64,000 nt of DNA, from positions 1 through 64,000 of IMG/VR virus record IMGVR_UViG_3300028392_000045; one strand, given 5' to 3'. Source of the stretch: a virus. Within the stretch, counting starts at the first letter, position 1; each line of letters starts with the position of its first letter. Position numbers and translations under genes: made by a program. Shown here one piece after another: positions 1 to 9,733 of this stretch. The notes beneath the pieces were generated by a model. The model was not told where the DNA came from. It was given only the letters and a program-made list of their open reading frames with translations, and ran no database searches.

Positions 1-3000
1 AACTTAGATAAAGTTCTAGCATGTTCAATATGGATTAACTCAGCAATAGCCTTATACATATTACCTCTTACATCTTCTGGTATGACATAACGAGTACCTA
101 TGATATTAGGTGAGTCAGAAAGAATAGGAGTAGGATATACATTTTGCTGTTCCCACATATGGTACATAGTCTCCATAAACATAGGTTCAGTAAAATGGTC
201 ATAAGTAAAACCATTTCCTGATTTGTCTTTGTATCCACCATACATTACAAACTTAAAATCTCTTTTTCCTGGTTTACTTCTAAATATAGGTAACTTAGAT
301 AAAACAGCATCTTTAGAAAATAATGTCTTTTTAGTATTTTCAAAATCTCTATTTAGTCTAGTCATCAATTTACCAAAGTAGGAACCATTGATAATCTCAT
401 ATATCTTTTTACCTTCTACACTCAAATGACTATCTAAGAAAGTATTAGAGATTTGATTTTCTAAAGCTTTAAAGACCTGATCTCCTTTTTTATTCTGAAT
501 ATCTTTTACTAGATTTTCTACTAGAAGTTTATCAGATAGATCAAGCCCTTCAATACCAATCTGAGATAAGTAGTTGACTAGATCACCTTTATAAGGAACA
601 TTGTTTACTAGATTCTTAATACGTTGTTTAACACTATTTTTATTTTCTTCAGTAGCTTCTACACCAGATAATCCAGCGGCATTTACCATCCAATACTCAG
701 GATGATTTTTATCACCTAATGCTTTGAATAGTTCTGTATAAACTGCTTCGGTATTGGCATATTTAGTTTTGATATAAGCCATAAAGCTTTTAAAAAAAGG
801 ATCTATACGAGATTCCATCTTTGCTTTCATATCTTCTACATCAATAGAATCTGTAATAACAGAAGCTAGTCTTGAGTAGGTCTCATAGCCATTGTAGGTA
901 AGATTAAATCCTAAACCTAAAGAATCAGGTACATCAGTTTCTATAGAATAAATAAGCTGTTTAATCCGCTTACTTAGTTTTTCCATAGGAGATCTAAGTG
1001 AAGCTTTTTCTTGCCAACCTTCTTTAGTAGATTCTTCCTCTATATCTATAGTATCATCTTCATTAATATCTGTTTCTACATCAGGATTAAGTGAAGCAGT
1101 ATCTCTTTCTAATATAATCTTATAACCTCTTTTACCTAGATCTTTTAGTAAACTAGCATACAATACTCCTTTAGTAGGTTTATCAGTATAACTTACTTCT
1201 ACATTTCCTTCGTCACTAACACCTACTTGAAGATCAGGTCGAATATATTTTAATACTTGATTGGCTAATTGTACACCATTATCTGGATTATTAACTAGAA
1301 TATCCAATACAAATTCATACAAAGGACTGCCAAAACCTTCATCAGTAGTAGGTACACCAAATACTAATAATTCATTTTGCTTAATGTCATTATTGATAAG
1401 CTTACTTACATTTTTTCTATCTGATAAATCTAGTAGACTATTTACTTTATTCAAGTATACATTTACTAGATATTGTTGCTGTTTTCTAGTTAAACCAGAT
1501 ACAGAAAACATTCTAGGAAGTGTTACAGGCTTAAAGTTTTTGTAGTAACCATTATCTATTCTTTGAAATATATCTTCTAAAGTAGCCTGATAACCTACTA
1601 GATCATTAATAAATGCAAGTATATTCTCAAATACTCTACGTAAAAAAGAATTAGATTCTTGGTGAGTAGCTTTGTACTCCATAAATCTATCAGCTCTTTC
1701 TTCTTCTGTACCTATCTTAGAAATATACTTTCTTTGGAATGCAGGTAAGATAGCTTCTATAATGTGCCAAGCTTCATGATAATCTACGCCTTCTGGTGCT
1801 AACTTAGATAGTGTAACAGCAGAATTATGCACCATACCATAAGCTTCTACATTACCTACTTTAATTAATCCATCAAGAATTTCTACAGTATACTTATTAG
1901 GCAATACTCTTTTTAAATAAGCTATAGCTCTATTAGGACTAAGTTTTTTAGCAGACTCTCTTGACTTGTCTACTTTCATAAACTTAGGTGTATCTCTCTT
2001 TCTAGCAGCTATATTAAGTACTATTTTTTCAGTAGGTATTTCTTCTTTAATTTCTTGTTGTAATACAGGTTCATCTATATAATCCTCACCTGCTGGTACA
2101 GTCATGAAAGGATTAATAAAAGGTTGTACTGCAATATCAGTAGTTAATCTATTCATAATAGATGCTACATAATCAGAGTCTTCTATCTTCTTAAAATCAA
2201 TCTGTACTTTCTTATTTAATAAGTCTCTGGAAGCTATAAACTTATCTACATCAAAAACTCCATCAGTTTGAAATTTCTTAATAAGAATTAGCTTATGATT
2301 AAAGTCAGGTTCTAGTTTACCTTTTACTTTATAACGTACAATTTTTCTTACTCTAGCTAGAATAGCTTTTTCATCTAGTAGTAAAGAAGCTAGTGAAGTT
2401 AATCTAGGATCATCTTTTTTAGCTAGCTCTACTGCTTTGAGTTTATCTTCTTCAGGTAATGCTGCTACTTCTTTAGATGCTTTTACAAATAAGTCAAATT
2501 CAGATTTTAGTTGATCTACTAAATCAGGCATATCACCTAATTTTTGTGTAGTAACATTAATCCAAACCCATCCACCTGTAGGAGATTTCTTACCTATATG
2601 TACAGATCCAGAAATAGTCCTTACTCCTTCTCTAGTTAGTATACTAGAATCATTAGTAATAAAGTCAGAACCATAAGCTTCATTATGCCCTGTATAAATA
2701 CCAATCTTAAAATTATCTTTCTCCTCTTGTGTTAAAGCTTCTACAACAGGTCTATGTGTAGGTACAGTATTATAAAAACCTTTATGGTAGTATTTGATTT
2801 TAGTCTTACCTAGTATTTTAGAACCAGAACCTTGTACCCAAAAGTCAAATGCTTTTTGACGTAATAACTGTAAACTACCTTTATCAGTTTTGTCTTTAAC
2901 CTTACTAGTAGTTTGTAGCTGACCTATATAGATTTTCTTACCATCTCTTTCTACAAACAGTTGAATAGGTACATTATCTGGAGTTACTATATAAGATTTT

Positions 3001-6000
3001 TTAGTAACATTTACTTCAAAGAATACATCATATTGACTAGGATCTCCAATAGTATTAAAGAATTCTTCAGTTGCTTGTACATCTGGAGTCCATTCTAAAA
3101 ATTCAGGAGGATTTACTTCTGGATAACCGTTTTTCTTAATAATTCTTCTGGAAGACCAAGGAGCATACTTATCAGGTTTCTGCATAAAATAAATCTGATT
3201 TTGTAGCATATAGTCTTTATACAGTTCTATAGCTGCAATAGTCTCGTTAGTCTGTTCAAAATCTTCTACTGTATAAGCTACCTCTAAAGGATTCTCATCT
3301 ATAGGCTCTTCTGATTCAGGTACTTGATCTGATAAAATATTCCATTCTATTGTGTCTCCTATTTCAAATTGACTTGATGGAGTATTTACCAGGTTTTGGT
3401 TAGTCAAAAGTTGTTCTATTTCTTTTACAAATTCTGAATTATTATATGCTTTTGTTTCATGATAAATTTCTGCACTTTCTAAATACTCATTACTTTCTAA
3501 TAGACTAGAATATTTATTGTCAAATATCTTTTTAAGTTTTTCAGGTATTGTATCCAATAGTGTATTGTCACCATATAATTTTCCTTGAAAATATTGCATT
3601 ACATAATCTGCAAAGTTTTCCTCTTGTAGTGATGCACCTGTTTCTTTGCCTTTACCACTTTTTTCTTGTGCTTCATAATGTTTTGCCATCCCTGTTTCAA
3701 GTGGCAATGTCCTAACATAATCTCTTTCTTCCTTAGTTAATTTAGTCCATTCGTGATGCCCTAATTCGTGGCTCATTGCATTTGTAACTTGCCTTATATT
3801 TTCAAATGCCGAATTATTATTTAAGTGTATCTTATTATCAGAATAATGGCCAAACATTTCTTCTACTGGTCTATTTTCTCCGTGTATTTTAGTTACCCCT
3901 AACTTATTAAGTACATTTAAGAATTTCTTATTTTCTAATAGTAGTTTAAAATGGTTTGGGTTTAAGTCTAAATCAATTAATGAATTACCTACTTTATAAT
4001 AACCACCTTCCGTATGATGCAAATCGTCCAATTCATAATCTGCTCTTTTTAGTTTTTTATCTCTTGAACTTAACTTACTCCATTCGGCTTTTGCTTTTTT
4101 AAAGTTTGATAAATGCTGTTCGTTACTAACAATACCTAGTTTTTTACCTATGTTTTCTATTAATTCTTTTATTTTTTTCCATAATGTAGGTTCTTTTCTT
4201 GCAATTTTTTCAAATACTTTAGAAGTATCATTTACATTATCTCCTAGTTCCTGTACTTCTCTCGGCAAGGATTGTAAATCCTGGCTGGCAGTAGCATCTA
4301 AAGGTGCTACATCAGTTTGATTATCAGTCGATGTCGTACCCTGACTGGTAGACGAACTTTTTAAGTCGTCTGCAAGGTCTTTAATAAAATTATCTTCATC
4401 CTCATTTGTATAGTCCTCCAGAACATCTGTATACTCTCCACGTTCCTTATTGTATTTATCAAGTACTTGTCTTACAACATCAATAGAATCTTGTACTAGA
4501 TTAGCAAGGATAGGATCTTGAATATCATTTAGGTAATCTTCAAAAGTATCGTAGTTAGCAGCAGGAGGTAAAGTCTCCATAGCTTCTTTAGCTAACTTAT
4601 TAAGTCTATCAAAAGCAGCTTGAGCTAATTCTTTATCTTCTAGTTTAGCAGCCTCACTAAGTTCTTGGTAGTCAGTAGATTTGCTTATATCACTTACAAT
4701 AGCTTGTTTAGCTTCTGCATTAAACTGCTCTTCTCCCTCTGGAGTATTAAGTTTATCAGCAGCTTTATCTAATTTGATAGCTTCAATTTCTAAATCTACT
4801 TTTTGCTTAACTAGATCTTTAGTAGCTTTTGGTACTTTAGGAACTTCAAAATCTCCATCTATTTTAAGCTGTTTAGCATCTGGATCTTTAAGAGTTTTTA
4901 AATACTCTTGACGTAATCCTTCTTCTGTAGCTCCTGTAATGTTAGCTAGTCTTTTAGTAATTTCAGGAGTAAGCTTAGTAGCTGCTTGTCTTTTAATATA
5001 GGCTTGAGTAGCTACATTGATAGGTAGACTATTTCCTTGATATTGTAGAGTAAGTTCTTGATTCTTTGCTAGAAGCTGTTCGTAAGCAGAAGTATCTTCT
5101 CCTGCTTCTTTTGCTTGATCTAAGAAACTTTGATGTAGGTTATTATTAATAAGCTCATGAAACTTAGTAAGCTGCATTTCATGTACTTTAGCAAAATCAC
5201 CTTTACTTTCTGCTTCTTGTACATTAGTATTATACTTAAATAAACTTTTAAGCTTATTAGCAGCTTGTTCAAATTTATCTTTAAGTACACCAGTAAGTCC
5301 AGTAGTTTGTTCTACTACAGCATCTTTAGCTGATTTACCTGCATTTTTAATTACATCTAAAGCAGAGTTTACATTAGCATCAGGTAAATTGTCTACACCA
5401 GTTTCACCTAGTTTACTAGACATTTTTTCTATAGCGGAACCAATCAAACTCATACCACCTCCAGATGCAGCACCTACTACAACTGAACTAAGAAATTCAG
5501 GATCAGAAAAGTATTCAGGAAAGTTTTGTACAACAGCACCTATAGTATTAAGTGCATTAGAATTCTTAGCTGCTTCTTTACCTACACCATATTGATAGCC
5601 TTCTTCAAATCCTTCTGAAGCAGCTACCTTGGCAGATTTATATAAACCAGATTCAGTTATTTTTTGAATTAAGGATTTCTTCTTACCTACTTGTCCTAAA
5701 GCATCAATAGCAGACTGTACGTTTCTACCTTTAAATAGAATATCGTACTCAAACATATCCGCTAACATCAAAGGTAAGTTAGCATAATAAGTATTAGCAG
5801 CTACTTTACCAGCTTCTTTTCTAGCACTTTCTTCAGTATATCCTTCAGCGATAAGAGATTTATAATGACTATCAGCATTACCAGCAGCTTCCATAGTACT
5901 TTCTAATACTCTGGAAATAGCACCTGAAGTAGCACTACGCATATTTAATGCACCACCTAATAGTTTACCTTCTGTAAGAAATTTACCTAGTTTAGGAATT

Positions 6001-6518
6001 TTAGAAAGAAATCCTACAGCAGCTCCAGTAGGAACCATAAGTGTTAAAGTAGATAAAACACTTGGAAGTTGGGCTTCCCAATATCTAGCAGAAAGTGGTT
6101 GGAATGGTTGGTCTGGATTAGTGTAAACGGGAAATTGCTCATTTAAAGCTTCTTTATTTTCCCTCATAGCCTTAGAAAGGAAGTTATCAAATTCTTTTTC
6201 AGCACCTACTAAAGCTTTACCATGTTGCTCAAAATCAAGCAAGTAGCCAAAACCTTCGAGAGTACCCAAACCTACCTCACCTAGAGATTGAACAAGTGCA
6301 TTCCCTAGTGCTTGAGTGTTAGTTTGATTTTGATACCGTAATTGCGCTATGTCATTAGGAGTGTGATACATTGTAACACCTTGATCATACTTCCCTAATT
6401 TTTGACCCGGAAGAACATTAGATCCAGTAAAGCCAGAATTTGGTGTGATACCAGCAATTACATCTAAAGAACTAATTCCATTTGGGTCAGAAGCTTCTTT
6501 AAGTCTTCCTTTACTCAT
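1..6518 (-). CDS. giant virion protein with two zincin-type motifs (C-terminus beyond window)
   Basis: An open frame starts at ATG 6518 and runs off the left edge, giving at least 2,172 residues. Two metalloprotease-type HExxH motifs lie in this one frame: HELGH at residues 917-921 (followed by HEW) and HEAWH at residues 1581-1585. The N-terminal third is Ala/Gly/Lys rich with helical stretches. The start lies 6 bases after the TAG stop of the cargo-type gene upstream. Giant proteins at this end of the structural block are typical of crAss-like phages, where they are packaged and injected and some carry a virion RNA polymerase. No polymerase DxDxD motif was recognised in the visible part; it may lie beyond the edge. 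Frame continuity was checked by translating most of the segment. Function is inferred. Confidence 0.85.
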   Translation of the reverse strand, partial: MSKGRLKEASDPNGISSLDVIAGITPNSGFTGSNVLPGQKLGKYDQGVTMYHTPNDIAQLRYQNQTNTQALGNALVQSLGEVGLGTLEGFGYLLDFEQHGKALVGAEKEFDNFLSKAMRENKEALNEQFPVYTNPDQPFQPLSARYWEAQLPSVLSTLTLMVPTGAAVGFLSKIPKLGKFLTEGKLLGGALNMRSATSGAISRVLESTMEAAGNADSHYKSLIAEGYTEESARKEAGKVAANTYYANLPLMLADMFEYDILFKGRNVQSAIDALGQVGKKKSLIQKITESGLYKSAKVAASEGFEEGYQYGVGKEAAKNSNALNTIGAVVQNFPEYFSDPEFLSSVVVGAASGGGMSLIGSAIEKMSSKLGETGVDNLPDANVNSALDVIKNAGKSAKDAVVEQTTGLTGVLKDKFEQAANKLKSLFKYNTNVQEAESKGDFAKVHEMQLTKFHELINNNLHQSFLDQAKEAGEDTSAYEQLLAKNQELTLQYQGNSLPINVATQAYIKRQAATKLTPEITKRLANITGATEEGLRQEYLKTLKDPDAKQLKIDGDFEVPKVPKATKDLVKQKVDLEIEAIKLDKAADKLNTPEGEEQFNAEAKQAIVSDISKSTDYQELSEAAKLEDKELAQAAFDRLNKLAKEAMETLPPAANYDTFEDYLNDIQDPILANLVQDSIDVVRQVLDKYNKERGEYTDVLEDYTNEDEDNFIKDLADDLKSSSTSQGTTSTDNQTDVAPLDATASQDLQSLPREVQELGDNVNDTSKVFEKIARKEPTLWKKIKELIENIGKKLGIVSNEQHLSNFKKAKAEWSKLSSRDKKLKRADYELDDLHHTEGGYYKVGNSLIDLDLNPNHFKLLLENKKFLNVLNKLGVTKIHGENRPVEEMFGHYSDNKIHLNNNSAFENIRQVTNAMSHELGHHEWTKLTKEERDYVRTLPLETGMAKHYEAQEKSGKGKETGASLQEENFADYVMQYFQGKLYGDNTLLDTIPEKLKKIFDNKYSSLLESNEYLESAEIYHETKAYNNSEFVKEIEQLLTNQNLVNTPSSQFEIGDTIEWNILSDQVPESEEPIDENPLEVAYTVEDFEQTNETIAAIELYKDYMLQNQIYFMQKPDKYAPWSSRRIIKKNGYPEVNPPEFLEWTPDVQATEEFFNTIGDPSQYDVFFEVNVTKKSYIVTPDNVPIQLFVERDGKKIYIGQLQTTSKVKDKTDKGSLQLLRQKAFDFWVQGSGSKILGKTKIKYYHKGFYNTVPTHRPVVEALTQEEKDNFKIGIYTGHNEAYGSDFITNDSSILTREGVRTISGSVHIGKKSPTGGWVWINVTTQKLGDMPDLVDQLKSEFDLFVKASKEVAALPEEDKLKAVELAKKDDPRLTSLASLLLDEKAILARVRKIVRYKVKGKLEPDFNHKLILIKKFQTDGVFDVDKFIASRDLLNKKVQIDFKKIEDSDYVASIMNRLTTDIAVQPFINPFMTVPAGEDYIDEPVLQQEIKEEIPTEKIVLNIAARKRDTPKFMKVDKSRESAKKLSPNRAIAYLKRVLPNKYTVEILDGLIKVGNVEAYGMVHNSAVTLSKLAPEGVDYHEAWHIIEAILPAFQRKYISKIGTEEERADRFMEYKATHQESNSFLRRVFENILAFINDLVGYQATLEDIFQRIDNGYYKNFKPVTLPRMFSVSGLTRKQQQYLVNVYLNKVNSLLDLSDRKNVSKLINNDIKQNELLVFGVPTTDEGFGSPLYEFVLDILVNNPDNGVQLANQVLKYIRPDLQVGVSDEGNVEVSYTDKPTKGVLYASLLKDLGKRGYKIILERDTASLNPDVETDINEDDTIDIEEESTKEGWQEKASLRSPMEKLSKRIKQLIYSIETDVPDSLGLGFNLTYNGYETYSRLASVITDSIDVEDMKAKMESRIDPFFKSFMAYIKTKYANTEAVYTELFKALGDKNHPEYWMVNAAGLSGVEATEENKNSVKQRIKNLVNNVPYKGDLVNYLSQIGIEGLDLSDKLLVENLVKDIQNKKGDQVFKALENQISNTFLDSHLSVEGKKIYEIINGSYFGKLMTRLNRDFENTKKTLFSKDAVLSKLPIFRSKPGKRDFKFVMYGGYKDKSGNGFTYDHFTEPMFMETMYHMWEQQNVYPTPILSDSPNIIGTRYVIPEDVRGNMYKAIAELIHIEHARTLSK

Positions 6519-6524
6519 TGATTA

Positions 6525-8345
6525 CTATTGTTTTTTAGGAGCGTACTGCTCAAAAGCTGATTGTATATTATCTACATTATATTGAGCAGGATCTAGTTTT
6601 TCTTCTGCTAACGGTTTTCCATCAGCACCTACTTTAGTAGCTTTATAAAATTCTAAATCTACTCCAGTATAATTACCAAATTCATCTTTTTTAAAGATAG
6701 GTTTAGATCGGACTAATTCTGGATTTTTACCTTTAAATTGAATTTTATTCCAACCAGATATTTCTCCTGTTATTCTAGGCTGTAATAATCCTTTTAGTGG
6801 AGCATAGTGTGCTGCCTCTTCGTAGTTTACAGGTTCAACTACTACTTGACGAGCTTTACCATCAGTGTTTAATATAGCCATATAAGAACCAGGAAAAAAT
6901 CCATTTCCAGCTCCAGTAGTTCCATATACAAACAAATTTGATGCTCCTTTTACTTTTTTTACTTCACTAGAATTAACAAGTCTAGGAGCAGCATTGGGAG
7001 ACAATTCAGTCATTTTAAAATTCTTTAAAGCTCCTGCATCTTCTTGATTGTTTCCTACTAAAAAAGCAGTTTTTGATTTTTTTTCTTTATCAGATAACTC
7101 TACAGTATTCATTACCTTATTAGAGGTTTCTAAAAACTGATTATAAAATTTAACTACTTCTTTATTAATTTGTTGAGGAGATTTTCCAGTAGGATCAATT
7201 TGACGTGTTACTTGAGATAATCCTGGATGAGTTCTAAACACCTCTTGATCATTAGGTTTTTTAGAGTCTAGTAACTCATTAAATCCTTTAGTAGTATATA
7301 CTGGTAAATAAGAGTCAGTAGTTTTTGTTTGCGCACCTAAAGCTCCTACACTACCTACTTGGAATGTATTTTTAGTTTCACCTATCTGAACGTTACCATC
7401 TTTTTCTTTGAGTGGTTGTGCTCCAAAAGGACTAAGTCTAAATGCTTCAGTTAATATATGTAAATTTTCAGAAGGATTTTCTAAATCATATTTGTATTTA
7501 GTATTCTTTAAAGTATTCATTAGATCATAATCCTTATTACTATGCCAAGATACTTTGTCAGAATTAAAAGCATATTTATCAGCCGCATAATCAATAGCAG
7601 ATGTAATTCTACCTTGTGCTGCTTTATCTCCATACATTTCTTTCAACTGATTTACATAAGGAGCTAGTTCTGGATTATTAGGAAAAGCTTGGTAAAGAGA
7701 ATTTAGTATTTCATTCTTATCTACACTTTTACCAGAGATTTGCTCTATGTATTGACCATTAGCTGTCTTACGATAACCTTTAGAAAACTCTGTTTCTGCC
7801 CAACCTTTTACTAGACCATCAAAATAGTTATTTAAATCTACATCTTTAGCAGGAACATAACCTTGAAAAGTTTGCTTCTGACCATTATTACCATAAGTAG
7901 TAAAATCCTGTAAGGACTTTCTAACACTAAAATCTCTAGTATCTTTATTGATGTCTTTATTTTTAGACAGTTCGGTCATGTAATCATTAGCTCTTTTGTA
8001 GTTATCCTCAAAAGAATGAAATACTCCTCCAGGCTGTTTAGCTTCATATAAGAAACTATCTGCTTGCTTGAGTAGATTAATACCATCTGATACATTACCT
8101 TGCTTAAAAGCCTCTACAGCCTTATTCTTGTATTGCTCTAATGGTTTAATGTAGAGATCATTTACTTGTTGTTGATCATTATCTATATGTAAAGGTCTAG
8201 GTACTTTAGATAAAGCATCGTAACTAGTCTGCAAATAAGAAGACATTTTATCTACAACAGATAAGTCAGGTAAAATCTCTTGTGGATTATACTTATAGAT
8301 AGTAGGATCTAATTGAGCAAAATGCTGTCTGTACCTATTGATCAT
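6525..8345 (-). CDS. putative internal (cargo) virion protein
   Basis: This 606-residue protein is hydrophilic, has no signal peptide or membrane segment, and has a helical N-terminal half rich in Lys, Asp and Gln with a mixed C-terminal half. Its ATG overlaps the TAA stop of the upstream gene by one base (TAATG) and it ends with TAG six bases before the giant gene, so the three are almost certainly co-transcribed. In crAss-like phages the genes next to the giant proteins encode cargo proteins stored in the head or tail barrel. No catalytic motif was recognised, so the role is inferred from position. Confidence 0.6.
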   Translation of the reverse strand: MINRYRQHFAQLDPTIYKYNPQEILPDLSVVDKMSSYLQTSYDALSKVPRPLHIDNDQQQVNDLYIKPLEQYKNKAVEAFKQGNVSDGINLLKQADSFLYEAKQPGGVFHSFEDNYKRANDYMTELSKNKDINKDTRDFSVRKSLQDFTTYGNNGQKQTFQGYVPAKDVDLNNYFDGLVKGWAETEFSKGYRKTANGQYIEQISGKSVDKNEILNSLYQAFPNNPELAPYVNQLKEMYGDKAAQGRITSAIDYAADKYAFNSDKVSWHSNKDYDLMNTLKNTKYKYDLENPSENLHILTEAFRLSPFGAQPLKEKDGNVQIGETKNTFQVGSVGALGAQTKTTDSYLPVYTTKGFNELLDSKKPNDQEVFRTHPGLSQVTRQIDPTGKSPQQINKEVVKFYNQFLETSNKVMNTVELSDKEKKSKTAFLVGNNQEDAGALKNFKMTELSPNAAPRLVNSSEVKKVKGASNLFVYGTTGAGNGFFPGSYMAILNTDGKARQVVVEPVNYEEAAHYAPLKGLLQPRITGEISGWNKIQFKGKNPELVRSKPIFKKDEFGNYTGVDLEFYKATKVGADGKPLAEEKLDPAQYNVDNIQSAFEQYAPKKQ

Positions 8346-9685
8346 TAGATTTTAAATTTAATAGCAGATGTAGGATTATTACTTCCTAATAGCTTTTCAT
8401 CAATCTGGAAATTAGAATTTTTAGTATTAATAAGAGCTAACTCAGCAAAGAATTTTCTTTTCTGCTCTACATTCATTTGCTTAGTAGCCTCTTTCAAGTA
8501 ATTCTGCTTTTCAAGCTCAGTACCTAGATTATTAATATTTTCTAGGAATGAAGCTTTAGCATCTTGACTCATTGCTCTATTCTGAGAATTAGCATTTTGA
8601 GTTCTAATTAATTCTTGTGCATTACCCTGTGCTATGTTATCAGCTCTTTGACCTCTAGCCATAGCTATCTGATCATTATATTGTTTCTGCTGTAACTGAC
8701 TCAATGCTTGATTTTTACCAGCAGCAGACTGAATAGCATTTATTCTTGAGAACAATTGACCATAATTACCTACTGACTCTCTAGCTACATTAGAAGCTGA
8801 ATCAGCAGCCATTTGATTTTCTGCTCTCATAGGTTCGTATGAAGCACCTAGTCCAGCAAAGTCTTTATTCCCTTTACCATAATCAGGTAGTCGAAGTTGT
8901 TCCTTTTCTTGTTTCTGAAAAGCATCAATACCAGTTCCAATATAAGCAGCAGTCTTTAGTAAACTACCTGCATTCATATTAGGTAAACCAGATTTAGTAG
9001 CTGTAACACTAGGTAATACATTTCCTACTGATGGCTTGGTAGCAGTCAAAGAACTTACTCCTTTTGCTTGTAGTCTACCAAAATTATTAAGAGGAGTAGT
9101 AGATAGATTAGGAGCATCTAGTTGATTTGGCATTAACTGAAAAGGCATCTGACCACCATTAGGATATTTCATATTATCTGCATCAGGTTGATTATTAGCC
9201 ATCTCTCTAGCTTCATCATTCTGCTCCATTAGGTCAGCCATCAACTTTTTGTAAGTACCTTTATTAATAGAATCATTTTTGTTACCAAACTTTCTTTCTA
9301 TCATTTTAGATAACTCAGCAAAAGTCTTACCATCTTTATTAGTTAGTCTATCTGAAAAAATGTAAGGAGCTTCACCCGCTTTACCAGTAAGGGCTGTTTC
9401 TCTTTTTTCAATTTCACCAATTTCATTCTGTGCATCAGGATTACCCATCTTATTGATAGCTTGTCCCCCTTGAGCGTGTGTAGGAGCATTATAGATTTTT
9501 AGTTTACCGCCTTTAGCATATTGTCTGAAAGGATTAGAAGTCCTATTAGGAGTTACAATAGGTTTAGGTTGATCTATTAATCCTACTAAAGCAGAAGAGG
9601 CAGTTCCAAGTCCTGGAGCTACCAAATCAAGTGCAGGTAAAAGAGATTTAACTACACCACCAAAATTATATTTAGGTTTTTTCAT
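8345..9685 (-). CDS. putative internal virion or tail-barrel protein
   Basis: This 446-residue protein has a short hydrophobic N-terminal stretch (residues 12-37), a Gly/Gln motif around THAQGG, and a motif near GEIEKRET followed by YIFSDRLT that I associate with structural proteins of Bacteroidetes phages. The C-terminal half is Gln/Asn/Ala rich and probably helical. The start is ATG 9685, just downstream of a degenerate double-hairpin repeat (9690-9726). It overlaps the next gene by one base. Cargo or tail-barrel function is inferred from operon position. Confidence 0.55.
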   Translation of the reverse strand: MKKPKYNFGGVVKSLLPALDLVAPGLGTASSALVGLIDQPKPIVTPNRTSNPFRQYAKGGKLKIYNAPTHAQGGQAINKMGNPDAQNEIGEIEKRETALTGKAGEAPYIFSDRLTNKDGKTFAELSKMIERKFGNKNDSINKGTYKKLMADLMEQNDEAREMANNQPDADNMKYPNGGQMPFQLMPNQLDAPNLSTTPLNNFGRLQAKGVSSLTATKPSVGNVLPSVTATKSGLPNMNAGSLLKTAAYIGTGIDAFQKQEKEQLRLPDYGKGNKDFAGLGASYEPMRAENQMAADSASNVARESVGNYGQLFSRINAIQSAAGKNQALSQLQQKQYNDQIAMARGQRADNIAQGNAQELIRTQNANSQNRAMSQDAKASFLENINNLGTELEKQNYLKEATKQMNVEQKRKFFAELALINTKNSNFQIDEKLLGSNNPTSAIKFKI

Positions 9686-9689
9686 CGCA

Positions 9690-9726
9690 TTAAAATTTTC
9701 AATTTTAACTTTCAGATCTAAAGATC
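9690..9726. repeat. degenerate double-hairpin element upstream of cargo gene
   Basis: The gap between two structural genes holds a perfect 8-bp stem (TTAAAATT, 3-nt loop, AATTTTAA) and next to it a GATC-N4-GATC hairpin. On the minus strand the sequence closely resembles the intact pair at 13471-13495, with substitutions in the CTG flanks. The GATC-N4-GATC core recurs at 54.96 kb. It is probably a decayed copy of the CTG-hairpin family. Confidence 0.45.
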
Positions 9727-9733
9727 CAAAAGA

